DNA of 64,000 bases, from contig JANRJH010000037.1 in the NCBI GenBank assembly GCA_033764075.1, forward strand, positions 1-64,000, in the 5' to 3' direction. Source of the DNA: M3007 sp033764075. GTDB lineage: Bacteria > Bacteroidota > Bacteroidia > Chitinophagales > Saprospiraceae. The position numbers were made by a program, and so were the translations under genes. Positions 1 through 7,316 of this stretch are shown in pieces (position 1 is the first letter of the stretch; each line of letters starts with the position of its first letter). The notes below the pieces were generated by a model. It had not been told where the DNA came from, searched no databases, and saw only the letters and a program-made list of their open reading frames with translations.

Positions 1-28
1 CCGACAGCCGATAGCCGATAGCCGATAT
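1..28. repeat. heptamer tandem repeat (CCGATAG-like, 4 copies)
   Basis: Four consecutive 7-bp units (CCGACAG, CCGATAG, CCGATAG, CCGATAT) sit immediately after the stop codon of the minus-strand MFS gene. The array may continue beyond the left edge of the window. No function can be read from it; it is a simple intergenic repeat. Confidence 0.7.
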
Positions 29-29
29 C

Positions 30-1259
30 CTACAACGTTTCCGTATAATCCAAATCCTGATCAAACGTCTCACGCATACCCCACAAAGCCACAAAGGCGA
101 GGGCCAGGCATACCGCCCCGACAATCCATGCGGCGGGCAGCACGCCGCCGAGGGCAGCGCTGTTTTTCAGGTATTTGAATGATTCGCCGATGGGGACGAG
201 CATTCCACGGGCAAAATTGGGCACAGCGGTGGCCACCGTTGCGCGCAGGTTGGTGCCGAACTGCTCGGCGCCGATGGTGACGAAGATGACCCAAAAGCCG
301 ACAGACAGTCCCAGGATAAAATGCGCCAAATAAAAGGCCAACGGGCTGCCAAATCCGGCGTACAGGTAATAGGCGGTGGCCAGTGCGTCGGCCACCAGGA
401 AAAGGAACATGACCTTGACCCGACTGCGCAGGTACTGGCTGAGCCCGCCGGCCAGCAGGTCGCCCAGGATAATGCCGGTGTAGCAGGCGGCGATGGCGTT
501 TCCGCCGGTGATCCCGGAGAGCCCCTTTGCCTGGCCGAACTCCGGCGCCAGGGTGACCAGCACACCTACGACGAACCAGGTGGGTGTGCCGATAAAAATA
601 CAGCGCAGAAAACGGACCAGGCGATCCCTGCTGGTGAACAAAGCCCAAAAATTGCCCCTGCTCACCCCCGCTGCCTGTCGAACGTTGTGAAACATACCCG
701 ACTCCGCGACGCTCAGTCGAAGCAGGAGCAGGGCAATGCCCAGCCCGCCCCCGATGAAGTAACAAACCCGCCAGTCGAACAACTGATTGACCAGCCAGGC
801 CAGCAAGGCGCCGCACAGCCCCACCGCGGCCACAATCATGGTGCCGATGCCGCGTTTTTCTTTGGGCAACACCTCGGCGACCAGCGTGATGCCGGCGCCC
901 AGCTCGCCCGCCAGTCCGACCCCGGCTATGAACCGGTACAATGCGTAATCCGCACCCGAGATGGCAAAACCATTGAGCAAATTGGCGATGGAGTACAGCG
1001 CGATGGAAAGGTACAGAACCGAAACCCGGCCCCGTTTGTCGGCCATCACGCCCCATAGTATTCCGCCGACCAGCATACCCCCCATCTGCCAGTTCAGGAG
1101 AGAAATTCCCGTGTCGGTGAGCGCCTGCCCACTGTAACCCAGGTCCTGAAGGCTGCGCACCCGCACAAATCCGAACAGCAGCAGGTCGTAGATGTCTACG
1201 AAATATCCCAGGGCCGCAACGATGACTGCATTGCGAATTCCGAACGCCGAATTCCGCAT
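30..1259 (-). CDS. MFS transporter
   Basis: A 409-residue polytopic inner-membrane protein of the major facilitator superfamily. Motif A is visible as GVMADKRGR (residues 70-78), after the second predicted membrane helix, and the hydrophobic segments fit about 12 helices in two halves. An acidic/aromatic first helix (GYFVDIYDLLLFG) and a second-half arginine-rich loop resemble metabolite:proton symporters, but the substrate cannot be told. It lies 3 bp downstream of a dicarboxylate/amino-acid symporter gene, so the two are probably one transcript. The start codon falls inside an imperfect GGAATTCG repeat, which makes the first ten residues (RNSAFGIRN) look repeat-derived; no other in-frame ATG precedes residue 59. 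Confidence 0.85.
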   Translation of the reverse strand: MRNSAFGIRNAVIVAALGYFVDIYDLLLFGFVRVRSLQDLGYSGQALTDTGISLLNWQMGGMLVGGILWGVMADKRGRVSVLYLSIALYSIANLLNGFAISGADYALYRFIAGVGLAGELGAGITLVAEVLPKEKRGIGTMIVAAVGLCGALLAWLVNQLFDWRVCYFIGGGLGIALLLLRLSVAESGMFHNVRQAAGVSRGNFWALFTSRDRLVRFLRCIFIGTPTWFVVGVLVTLAPEFGQAKGLSGITGGNAIAACYTGIILGDLLAGGLSQYLRSRVKVMFLFLVADALATAYYLYAGFGSPLAFYLAHFILGLSVGFWVIFVTIGAEQFGTNLRATVATAVPNFARGMLVPIGESFKYLKNSAALGGVLPAAWIVGAVCLALAFVALWGMRETFDQDLDYTETL

Positions 1260-1262
1260 GGG

Positions 1263-2720
1263 TCAGAAGTTTTTAACAGCTTCGTCGTCCAACTCCCCTT
1301 CCCACCGCGCGACCACCACGGAGGCCAGGCAGTTGCCGGTGAGGTTGATAGCCGTACGCCCCATGTCCATGAGCGCATCAATGCCGAGGATGACGGCGAT
1401 GGGCCATTCGGGGATGTCGAACTGGTTGACGGTGGCGGCCAGAATAACCAGGGAGGCGCGCGGGACACCGGCTACGCCCTTCGATGTCAGGAGCAACGTG
1501 CCCATCATGGCCAGCTGGGTGCCCCAGGACAGCTCAATGCCGGCCGCCTGTGCGCAAAAAACAGCGGCAAGAGACAGGTAAAGTGTGGAGCCGTCCAGGT
1601 TGAAGCTGTATCCGGTGGGCAGCACGAAGGAAACGATGTTGCGCGGGACACCAAATTTCTCCATCGACTCCAATGCCAACGGCAGGGCCGCCTCCGAACT
1701 GGCTGTGGCGAAGGCCAGCGACGCCGGCTCGCGCACCACCTTGAAAAATTTACCCACCGGCACCCGGATGATCCAAAGGACCGGAATGAACACCATCAAC
1801 ACAAAAACGAAGAGGGCTACGTACAGGGTCAGGAGCAGTTTCAGCAGGTTCCACACCACATCGAAACCCATGCTGCCGATGGTATATGCCATGGCCCCAC
1901 CGACCGCCAGGGGCGCCGCATACATGATGAGGTGGACAAATTTGAACATGACCTCGGTGAGCGATTCGGTCCACATGAGCATTGTCTGCCGGTAGGGCTC
2001 GTCGACCTGCCGAAGTGCAAAGCCGAACAGCAGGCTAAACACCACGATCTGCAGTACGGCACCCTCGTAGATCATTTTGGCGACGTTCTCCGGGAAAATG
2101 TGCAAGACAACGTACTTCCAATCCTGCTTGACCTTGGTGGCCGGCGGAGCCAATACCTTTTCGCCGTACATCAATTGGTAAGTGCCCTTTAACGAGTCCA
2201 CCTTCACGGTAAGTGCTTCGCCGGAAACCACAACCGGATCGGACGGGACAGCGGCGACATGGATGCCCTCCCCTGCCCGGGTCCAGTTGATGGCCACCAG
2301 GCCCACCACCAGCGCGATGGAGGTTGCCAGGATGAAGTAAGTAAAGGCCTTGGCACTGATGCGACCCACCTGGGCGGAATCTTTCTGCGCTGCGATGCCC
2401 ACCACCAGGGTGCCGAAGAGCAGGGGGGCGATCACCGTTTTGATGAGCTGGATAAATATTTTGCTCAGAAATTCGAGTTGCGCGCCAACCTTCGGAAAAT
2501 CGACGCCAAACTCCATCCCGATGATCATGCTCAGCAGTATCCACGTCGTCAGGCTGTTGTTCTGCCACCCGAAATAACACAATGCGCCGATGGCCCACCA
2601 GCGCAAGGCGATGAGTATGGTTGGGTCAATGGTAAAGGGCAGATAATGCTGCAGCAGGTGGATACCCGCCACAATAGCGATGCTGATGAGGGCAAAGGTC
2701 AGCGATTTTTGCAGTTTCAT
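1263..2720 (-). CDS. dicarboxylate/amino acid:cation symporter (DAACS family)
   Basis: A 485-residue inner-membrane secondary transporter. C-terminal family signatures are clear: FNLDGS (near residue 370) in the hairpin/TM7 region, a GVAGVPRAS loop, and MGRTAINLTGN near residue 456, corresponding to the substrate and Na+/H+-binding segments of GltP/DctA proteins. The region around residues 130-220 carries an extra hydrophilic loop, as in many Bacteroidota members. Likely substrates are glutamate/aspartate or C4-dicarboxylates, but which one is not resolvable. It is the first gene of a two-gene operon with the MFS gene. Confidence 0.9.
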   Translation of the reverse strand: MKLQKSLTFALISIAIVAGIHLLQHYLPFTIDPTILIALRWWAIGALCYFGWQNNSLTTWILLSMIIGMEFGVDFPKVGAQLEFLSKIFIQLIKTVIAPLLFGTLVVGIAAQKDSAQVGRISAKAFTYFILATSIALVVGLVAINWTRAGEGIHVAAVPSDPVVVSGEALTVKVDSLKGTYQLMYGEKVLAPPATKVKQDWKYVVLHIFPENVAKMIYEGAVLQIVVFSLLFGFALRQVDEPYRQTMLMWTESLTEVMFKFVHLIMYAAPLAVGGAMAYTIGSMGFDVVWNLLKLLLTLYVALFVFVLMVFIPVLWIIRVPVGKFFKVVREPASLAFATASSEAALPLALESMEKFGVPRNIVSFVLPTGYSFNLDGSTLYLSLAAVFCAQAAGIELSWGTQLAMMGTLLLTSKGVAGVPRASLVILAATVNQFDIPEWPIAVILGIDALMDMGRTAINLTGNCLASVVVARWEGELDDEAVKNF

Positions 2721-2782
2721 GATGTCGACAGGGTAAGGAAGGGCGCAAGATAGAACTTCTTGGGTGTTTTAACCGGAGATGC

Positions 2783-3175
2783 TTACCCCTCCGGTTGCCG
2801 ACGGCGCGCGGTCACTTCTATTTCGATGCGCATGCGTTCGTCGGCCAGCCCGGCAGCAATCATGGTGGCCGCCGGACGAATATCGCCAAAGTGCTCGCGC
2901 AACACCGGCCAGCAGACGTGAAAATCGGCGGCATTGGGCAAGATGTACAACACCCGCACGACATCACGCAGGTCGGCGCCAGCCTCCGCCAGCGCATGTT
3001 GAATATTGCGCAGACACTGTTCTGTTTGTTCCACCAAATCGTTTGAGATGGTCATGGTGGCGTAGTCGAACCCCGTAGTGCCGGAGACAAATATCCAGTC
3101 GCCGTCGACCACCGCGCGGGCATAACCAATCTGCTCCTCAAAAGCAGAACCGGAAAAAATGTGTTTTCGGGCCAT
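2783..3175 (-). CDS. RidA family protein (enamine/imine deaminase-like)
   Basis: A 130-residue cytosolic protein of the RidA/YjgF/UK114 fold. The segment AVVDGDWIFVSGTTGFDY (residues 21-38) and the C-terminal IEIEVTARR match the family, whose best-known role is hydrolysis of reactive 2-aminoacrylate-type enamines. The ATG at 3175 gives the usual family length; in-frame sequence upstream runs antisense through the neighbouring kinase-like gene and is not plausible. Transcribed divergently from the kinase-like gene across a region holding a perfect palindrome. The member may be one of the less characterised Rid subfamilies. Confidence 0.85.
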   Translation of the reverse strand: MARKHIFSGSAFEEQIGYARAVVDGDWIFVSGTTGFDYATMTISNDLVEQTEQCLRNIQHALAEAGADLRDVVRVLYILPNAADFHVCWPVLREHFGDIRPAATMIAAGLADERMRIEIEVTARRRQPEG

Positions 3176-3190
3176 AAGCACGGCTTTAAA

Positions 3191-3222
3191 ATTCGTCCTA
3201 CGAGTATACTCGTAGGACGAAT
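3191..3222. promoter_or_regulatory. perfect 32-bp palindrome between divergent genes (operator candidate)
   Basis: ATTCGTCCTACGAGTA is followed directly by its exact reverse complement, giving two 16-bp arms with no spacer. It lies 15 bp upstream of the RidA start and 6 bp upstream of a TACTTTTG promoter box for the plus-strand gene. The position suggests a dimeric regulator binding site controlling both genes, but a cruciform or a mobile repeat is also possible. Confidence 0.6.
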
Positions 3223-3227
3223 GTGGG

Positions 3228-3235
3228 TACTTTTG
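3228..3235 (+). promoter_or_regulatory. Bacteroidota -7 promoter box (TACTTTTG)
   Basis: A perfect match to TAnnTTTG lies 19 bp upstream of the kinase-like gene. No clear TTTG -33 element is present because the palindrome occupies that region, consistent with regulation from the palindrome. Confidence 0.55.
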
Positions 3236-3254
3236 CCCAAATGTACGGCCCTTC

Positions 3255-3776
3255 ATGAAAAAACGCTCCCCCCGAACCCTTTCTTCCGGCGCAAACAATA
3301 CGGTGATCGCCTTGTCGGAGGCCGAAGCCGGGAAACTGTTTACCGGCGATACGCGATCAGATATCGGGTCGGAAGCCGAAAAGATGAAGTTTGCAAACGC
3401 CGTCAATGGCCTGGTGGTACGGTTCATTCGGCTCGACCAGTTGAACGAAGACACAGAAATGCTCGTCATGGAACGTTTATATCCCATGGACTTCAGGGCG
3501 TACGAATACGAAAAACGCGAACTTTGGCTCGATGTATTGGAAGCCGAACTGGATCAGCTCCACCAGGCAGGATTTGCACACCGCGACCTCAAAAGACCAT
3601 CGGACATGCCGGGGGAGCGGTTCGACAACGTATTCCTGACACCCACCGGCTTTCGACTGATCGATGTTGGCATCTCTGCCCTGCACCATCAGGTGGGCGA
3701 AAAAATTTTTCAACGCTTTGTAGAACAGGAGCGCAAGGAATTCGAAGAATTTAGGACGTTTGTTTTGTCCAGATGA
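3255..3776 (+). CDS. minimal protein-kinase-like protein
   Basis: A 173-residue soluble protein that appears to contain the core of a eukaryotic-type or RIO/Kdo-kinase-like fold. Visible elements are a glycine-poor loop SSGANNTV (10-17), candidate Lys27, candidate Glu40/42, a hinge MLVMERLYP (69-77), a catalytic loop HRDLK (109-113) with Asn125, and a metal-binding DVG (137-139) in place of DFG. The usual large C-lobe is absent, so the protein is far shorter than a standard Ser/Thr kinase (about 260 residues). Substrate unknown; it may phosphorylate a small molecule or sugar. It is transcribed divergently from RidA and is followed by a NUDIX gene. Confidence 0.6.
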   Translation: MKKRSPRTLSSGANNTVIALSEAEAGKLFTGDTRSDIGSEAEKMKFANAVNGLVVRFIRLDQLNEDTEMLVMERLYPMDFRAYEYEKRELWLDVLEAELDQLHQAGFAHRDLKRPSDMPGERFDNVFLTPTGFRLIDVGISALHHQVGEKIFQRFVEQERKEFEEFRTFVLSR

Positions 3777-3792
3777 CCATTCCCCATTCGAC

Positions 3793-4344
3793 ATGCCGCT
3801 ACCCTGGTTCACCGAACAAAGCGTTTACCTCTTCCAACGCCCCCCCTATCTGACCGTCCGCAAGGACACGGTCGTGTTGCCCAATGGCGCCCGCATCGAC
3901 GACTATTTTGTGCTGGAGTACCCGGACTGGGTGGTTTCGCTCGCGCTCACCGAAGACGGGCATTTCGTGTGCATCCGGCAGTACCGCCACGGCATCGGCG
4001 ATGTGCACTTCGAGTTGCCGGCCGGCGTGGCTGATCCCGGAGAGCCGTTGCTGGACTGCGCGCGCCGGGAACTGCTCGAAGAAACCGGCTACGGGGGCGG
4101 CGTCTGGAGGCCCTGGATAGTGGCCTCTGCCAATCCGGGAACCCACAACAACAGGGCCCACGTGTTCCTGGCCACCGGCGTTGCCCGGATCGCCGAACCG
4201 GCGCTGGACGCCACAGAGGACATCAGTGTGCACATCCTGTCACCGGCCGACATGCGCCGGACCCTGGAGCATGGCGGGGTGTCGCAAGCCATTCACCAGG
4301 CAGCCCTCTGGCGATACTTGTATGAAAAACCGGACATGCGCTAA
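3793..4344 (+). CDS. NUDIX hydrolase (ADP-ribose pyrophosphatase-like)
   Basis: A 183-residue cytosolic pyrophosphohydrolase. The NUDIX box is complete: Gly78, Glu84, Arg92-Glu93, Glu96-Glu97 and Gly99 fit GX5EX7REUXEEXGU. Context residues and length resemble ADP-ribose/NDP-sugar pyrophosphatases (NudF-like). I chose ATG 3793 over the in-frame TTG at 3760, which would overlap the kinase-like gene and add eleven residues with no family match. The gene follows the kinase-like gene by 16 bp. Its TAA overlaps the stop codon of the convergent SGNH gene in the four bases CTAA. Confidence 0.85.
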   Translation: MPLPWFTEQSVYLFQRPPYLTVRKDTVVLPNGARIDDYFVLEYPDWVVSLALTEDGHFVCIRQYRHGIGDVHFELPAGVADPGEPLLDCARRELLEETGYGGGVWRPWIVASANPGTHNNRAHVFLATGVARIAEPALDATEDISVHILSPADMRRTLEHGGVSQAIHQAALWRYLYEKPDMR

Positions 4345-5045
4345 AACGGCAGCAGCGGCATCATGGCCTCTACCCAAAGGGCATACTGCTGCCCGGATGG
4401 ATGCAACTGATCGGACGCTACCAATCCGGGCCGTGCCAGTCCCTGCCGGGAGATGCCGGTAACATCCAGGTAAACCGCGCGGTAGCGCTGCGCGATCTCC
4501 CGGTTGATGGCGTTGTAGGCGTCGATTTCGGCGGATGTTTTGGCCGGGTTGCTGTACTGCTGTCCGTAGGGTGTGTAGGCCCAGTCGGGAATGGAGAGCA
4601 CGATCACCCGGTCGGTGCTGCCGCCGGCAAACGCCAGGGCCTTTTGCAGCAGACGCTCGAACTCAGCGCGATACACCGCTGTATCCCGTTTCTGGTACTG
4701 GTTATTCACGCCGATGCACAGCGTAACCAGGCCGAATACACTGTCCTGAATATCGGTGGCGGCCAGGATCGCCCCCTCCAACTGATCCGTCCGCCAGCCG
4801 GTCTGGGCGATCACCCGCACGCCCTTAACCTCCTTTCCCCTGGCCCGGAGGACGTCGGCCAACTGGTACGGAAAGCTTTGGGCAACGGACACCCCCTGCC
4901 CTTTGGTGTACGAGTCGCCCAGGGCCAGCAAGTGCACGGCCGGCGCGGGCGCCGGTGGCGCGGGCGCCGGGTACAACCCGGACTCCGCATCGGAACAAGC
5001 CGTGCAGGTCAGCACCAGGCCCCAAAACAGGCCACTACAATGCAT
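4341..5045 (-). CDS. SGNH/GDSL hydrolase lipoprotein
   Basis: A 234-residue esterase/lipase-like lipoprotein. The start at 5045 (MHCSGLFWG) gives a short signal peptide ending in a lipobox-like LTCTAC, followed by a Pro/Ala-rich linker. Block I is ALGDSYT with the nucleophilic serine, block III is the GVNN segment, and block V is the DQLHP near the C-terminus supplying Asp and His. These place it in the SGNH superfamily, acting on acyl or acetyl esters in the periplasm or at the outer membrane; substrate unknown. Convergent with the NUDIX gene with overlapping stop codons. Confidence 0.85.
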   Translation of the reverse strand: MHCSGLFWGLVLTCTACSDAESGLYPAPAPPAPAPAVHLLALGDSYTKGQGVSVAQSFPYQLADVLRARGKEVKGVRVIAQTGWRTDQLEGAILAATDIQDSVFGLVTLCIGVNNQYQKRDTAVYRAEFERLLQKALAFAGGSTDRVIVLSIPDWAYTPYGQQYSNPAKTSAEIDAYNAINREIAQRYRAVYLDVTGISRQGLARPGLVASDQLHPSGQQYALWVEAMMPLLPF

Positions 5046-5125
5046 AAAGATGGTTTTGCCGGTATAAAAAGTTCGCATAATGGGAAAACCGCTGCTTTTG
5101 GCGAAAGTTTACCGGCTGGACGGCT

Positions 5126-5133
5126 TATTTTTG
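5126..5133 (+). promoter_or_regulatory. Bacteroidota -7 promoter box (TATTTTTG)
   Basis: Matches TAnnTTTG, 23 bp upstream of the start of the following secreted protein gene. No convincing -33 TTTG at the standard spacing was found. Confidence 0.4.
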
Positions 5134-5156
5134 CTGGATATTCACGTTTTTGAGGC

Positions 5157-7310
5157 ATGAACCGATTTATCCTTCCATTCCTGCTCTTCATCGGCTTGTT
5201 CGCACCGGCCGGGGTCTTTGCCACGCACATTGTCGGCGGGGAGATGACGTACCGGTGCCTGGGCAACAATCAGTACGAAATCACCCTGACGGTTTACCGC
5301 GACTGTTACACTGGTGTGCCGTGGTTCGACAATCCGGCATACGTGGCGGTGTACAATGCTGAATGGAACAAGGTGGGCCCCACCTATCAGTTCGCCCTCA
5401 ACGCCGCCTCCAACGACACCTTGTCCATTTCACTGGACAACCCATGCCTCACCGTCCCACCCGACGTGTGTGTGCACCGCACCATTTACAAACGCACCAT
5501 TACCCTCGAATACTCGCCCGGAGGGTACACGCTGGTGTACCAGCGTTGCTGCCGAAACAACCTGATCCGCAACACCCCCGACCCCCTGAACACCGGCATC
5601 TCCATCGTTGCCGAAATCCGCGACGACGCACTCCTGCAGTGCAACGGCGGCGCCACCTTCAACTCATGGCCCCCCGTAGCCATCTGCATCAACGAACCCA
5701 TTGACTTCGACCACGCCGCCACCGACCCCGACGGCGACTCGCTGGTCTACCGGCTCTGCACCCCGCTCAACGGACCCGACTCGCTCAACCCGCGCCCACT
5801 CACCCCCTTCCCGGGCCCCTACGAGGAAATCATCTGGGTAGACCCGCCTTACAACGAATCCAACATGCTCGGTGGCGTGCCCCTCACCATTGACGTGTAT
5901 ACCGGCTTCATGACCGGCATCCCCAACACCATCGGCAACTTCGTGGTGGGGGTTTGCGTGGATGAGTACCGCGACGGGCTGATCATCTCCACTACCCGCC
6001 GCGACTTCCAGTACAACGTGTCCGATTGCGGAAAAACGTACTCTTCGTTTTTTGCCCCGGCCGTCAGTTGCGACACCCTGCGCGTTGATTTTGTCAACAA
6101 CAGCCCGAACGGCGACGAGTATTTATGGTACTTCGACTGGCCGAACACCGCCCACTCCGCCTCCAGCGAATCCCCTTTCTGGGTGTATCCGGACACCGGC
6201 AGCTACACCGTGGCCCTCATCGTTCAGCCGAACGACCCCTGTGCCGACACTTCCTACCAAACCATCTCGCTGACCAACCGGTTCGTGGATGCCGATTTTG
6301 GCTACACCCTCGGCCCCTGCAACAGCGCCGGGCTGGTGGTCAATGCACAGGACCTGAGTGCAGACACCCTCTCCGGTCTGTCGGGTGTGCAGTGGACCCT
6401 GTTCAAAAATAATGTTCCGATTGCTTCCAGCACGGAAACGGCGCCCGACTTCCTCTTGCCCGACGCCGCCGAATACGTTCTCCAACTGGTTTCTACCGGC
6501 GGAAACGGATGCGCCGACACGCTGCGCATGCCCCTGGATGCCCCCATCCCCCCGATCAATGACCTCGAACAATTGGTGATCCTGTGCGAGGGGGATACGG
6601 TGGGACTGTTTCCGGACGCCGATCCCGCTTTCCAGTACGCCTGGTCGCCGCCGGATCACCTGAACGACCCCACTGCCCCCAACCCCCTGGCGTCGCCGGA
6701 CAGCAACCAGATGTACAGCGTCACCATTTCCGGGAACGGACCCTGCGTGCGCACCGGTATGGTTGCTGTTCAACTGGTCAACAGCACCGACACCGCAGTG
6801 ACCACGGCCAACCCGAGTCTCGTGGTTCCGGGTGTAAGCACCGAACTGAGTGTCTTTTTCCCCGGCGCCCAGGGGTACCAGTGGTTCCCGCCGGACGGGC
6901 TGTCCGACCCCACCGGCGCCACCACGCTGGCCTTCCCGGAAGAGACCACCACTTATACGGTGCGTGTTGAACTGCCCGGGGACTGTGATGCGCTGGGTAC
7001 AGTCACCGTGACCGTACGCGCCGCCTCCTGCGAAGACCCTTACATCTTTTTTCCCAATGCATTTTCGCCCAACGGAGACGGAGAGAACGACTTGCTCAAA
7101 CTGGAAGGACTATTTGTAGAAGAAGCCTACTGGGTGATCTACAACCGGTGGGGTGAGCAGATTTTTGAAGCCGACAACCTGGAAGACGCCTGGGACGGCA
7201 CCTACCGGGGCGAACCCCTGCCGGCCGAAACCTACGGATATTACCTGCGCGTGCGCTGTGTGGGCGACCTGCTCAGCGAACGCAAAGGCAACATTACCCT
7301 GCTGCGGTGA
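5157..7310 (+). CDS. T9SS type B sorting domain-containing surface protein (PKD-containing)
   Basis: A 717-residue secreted protein. A signal peptide (residues 1-22) ends before THIVGGEMTY. Residues 23-300 form the Cys-rich HIVGGE module common in Bacteroidota surface proteins, with conserved VYRDC, QRCCRN, ATDPDGD and VGVCVDEYRDG segments. PKD/Ig-like domains follow (300-620), with DEYLWYFDWP and GSYTV segments. The C-terminal 90 residues are the gliding-motility-associated type B CTD: FFPNAFSPNGDGEND, YNRWGEQIFE, AWDGTYRG and a terminal GNITLLR. It should be exported by Sec and T9SS. Paralogous in its N-terminal half to the 768- and 408-residue proteins nearby; function beyond a surface or adhesin role is unknown. 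Confidence 0.9.
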   Translation: MNRFILPFLLFIGLFAPAGVFATHIVGGEMTYRCLGNNQYEITLTVYRDCYTGVPWFDNPAYVAVYNAEWNKVGPTYQFALNAASNDTLSISLDNPCLTVPPDVCVHRTIYKRTITLEYSPGGYTLVYQRCCRNNLIRNTPDPLNTGISIVAEIRDDALLQCNGGATFNSWPPVAICINEPIDFDHAATDPDGDSLVYRLCTPLNGPDSLNPRPLTPFPGPYEEIIWVDPPYNESNMLGGVPLTIDVYTGFMTGIPNTIGNFVVGVCVDEYRDGLIISTTRRDFQYNVSDCGKTYSSFFAPAVSCDTLRVDFVNNSPNGDEYLWYFDWPNTAHSASSESPFWVYPDTGSYTVALIVQPNDPCADTSYQTISLTNRFVDADFGYTLGPCNSAGLVVNAQDLSADTLSGLSGVQWTLFKNNVPIASSTETAPDFLLPDAAEYVLQLVSTGGNGCADTLRMPLDAPIPPINDLEQLVILCEGDTVGLFPDADPAFQYAWSPPDHLNDPTAPNPLASPDSNQMYSVTISGNGPCVRTGMVAVQLVNSTDTAVTTANPSLVVPGVSTELSVFFPGAQGYQWFPPDGLSDPTGATTLAFPEETTTYTVRVELPGDCDALGTVTVTVRAASCEDPYIFFPNAFSPNGDGENDLLKLEGLFVEEAYWVIYNRWGEQIFEADNLEDAWDGTYRGEPLPAETYGYYLRVRCVGDLLSERKGNITLLR

Positions 7311-7316
7311 TGGCAT

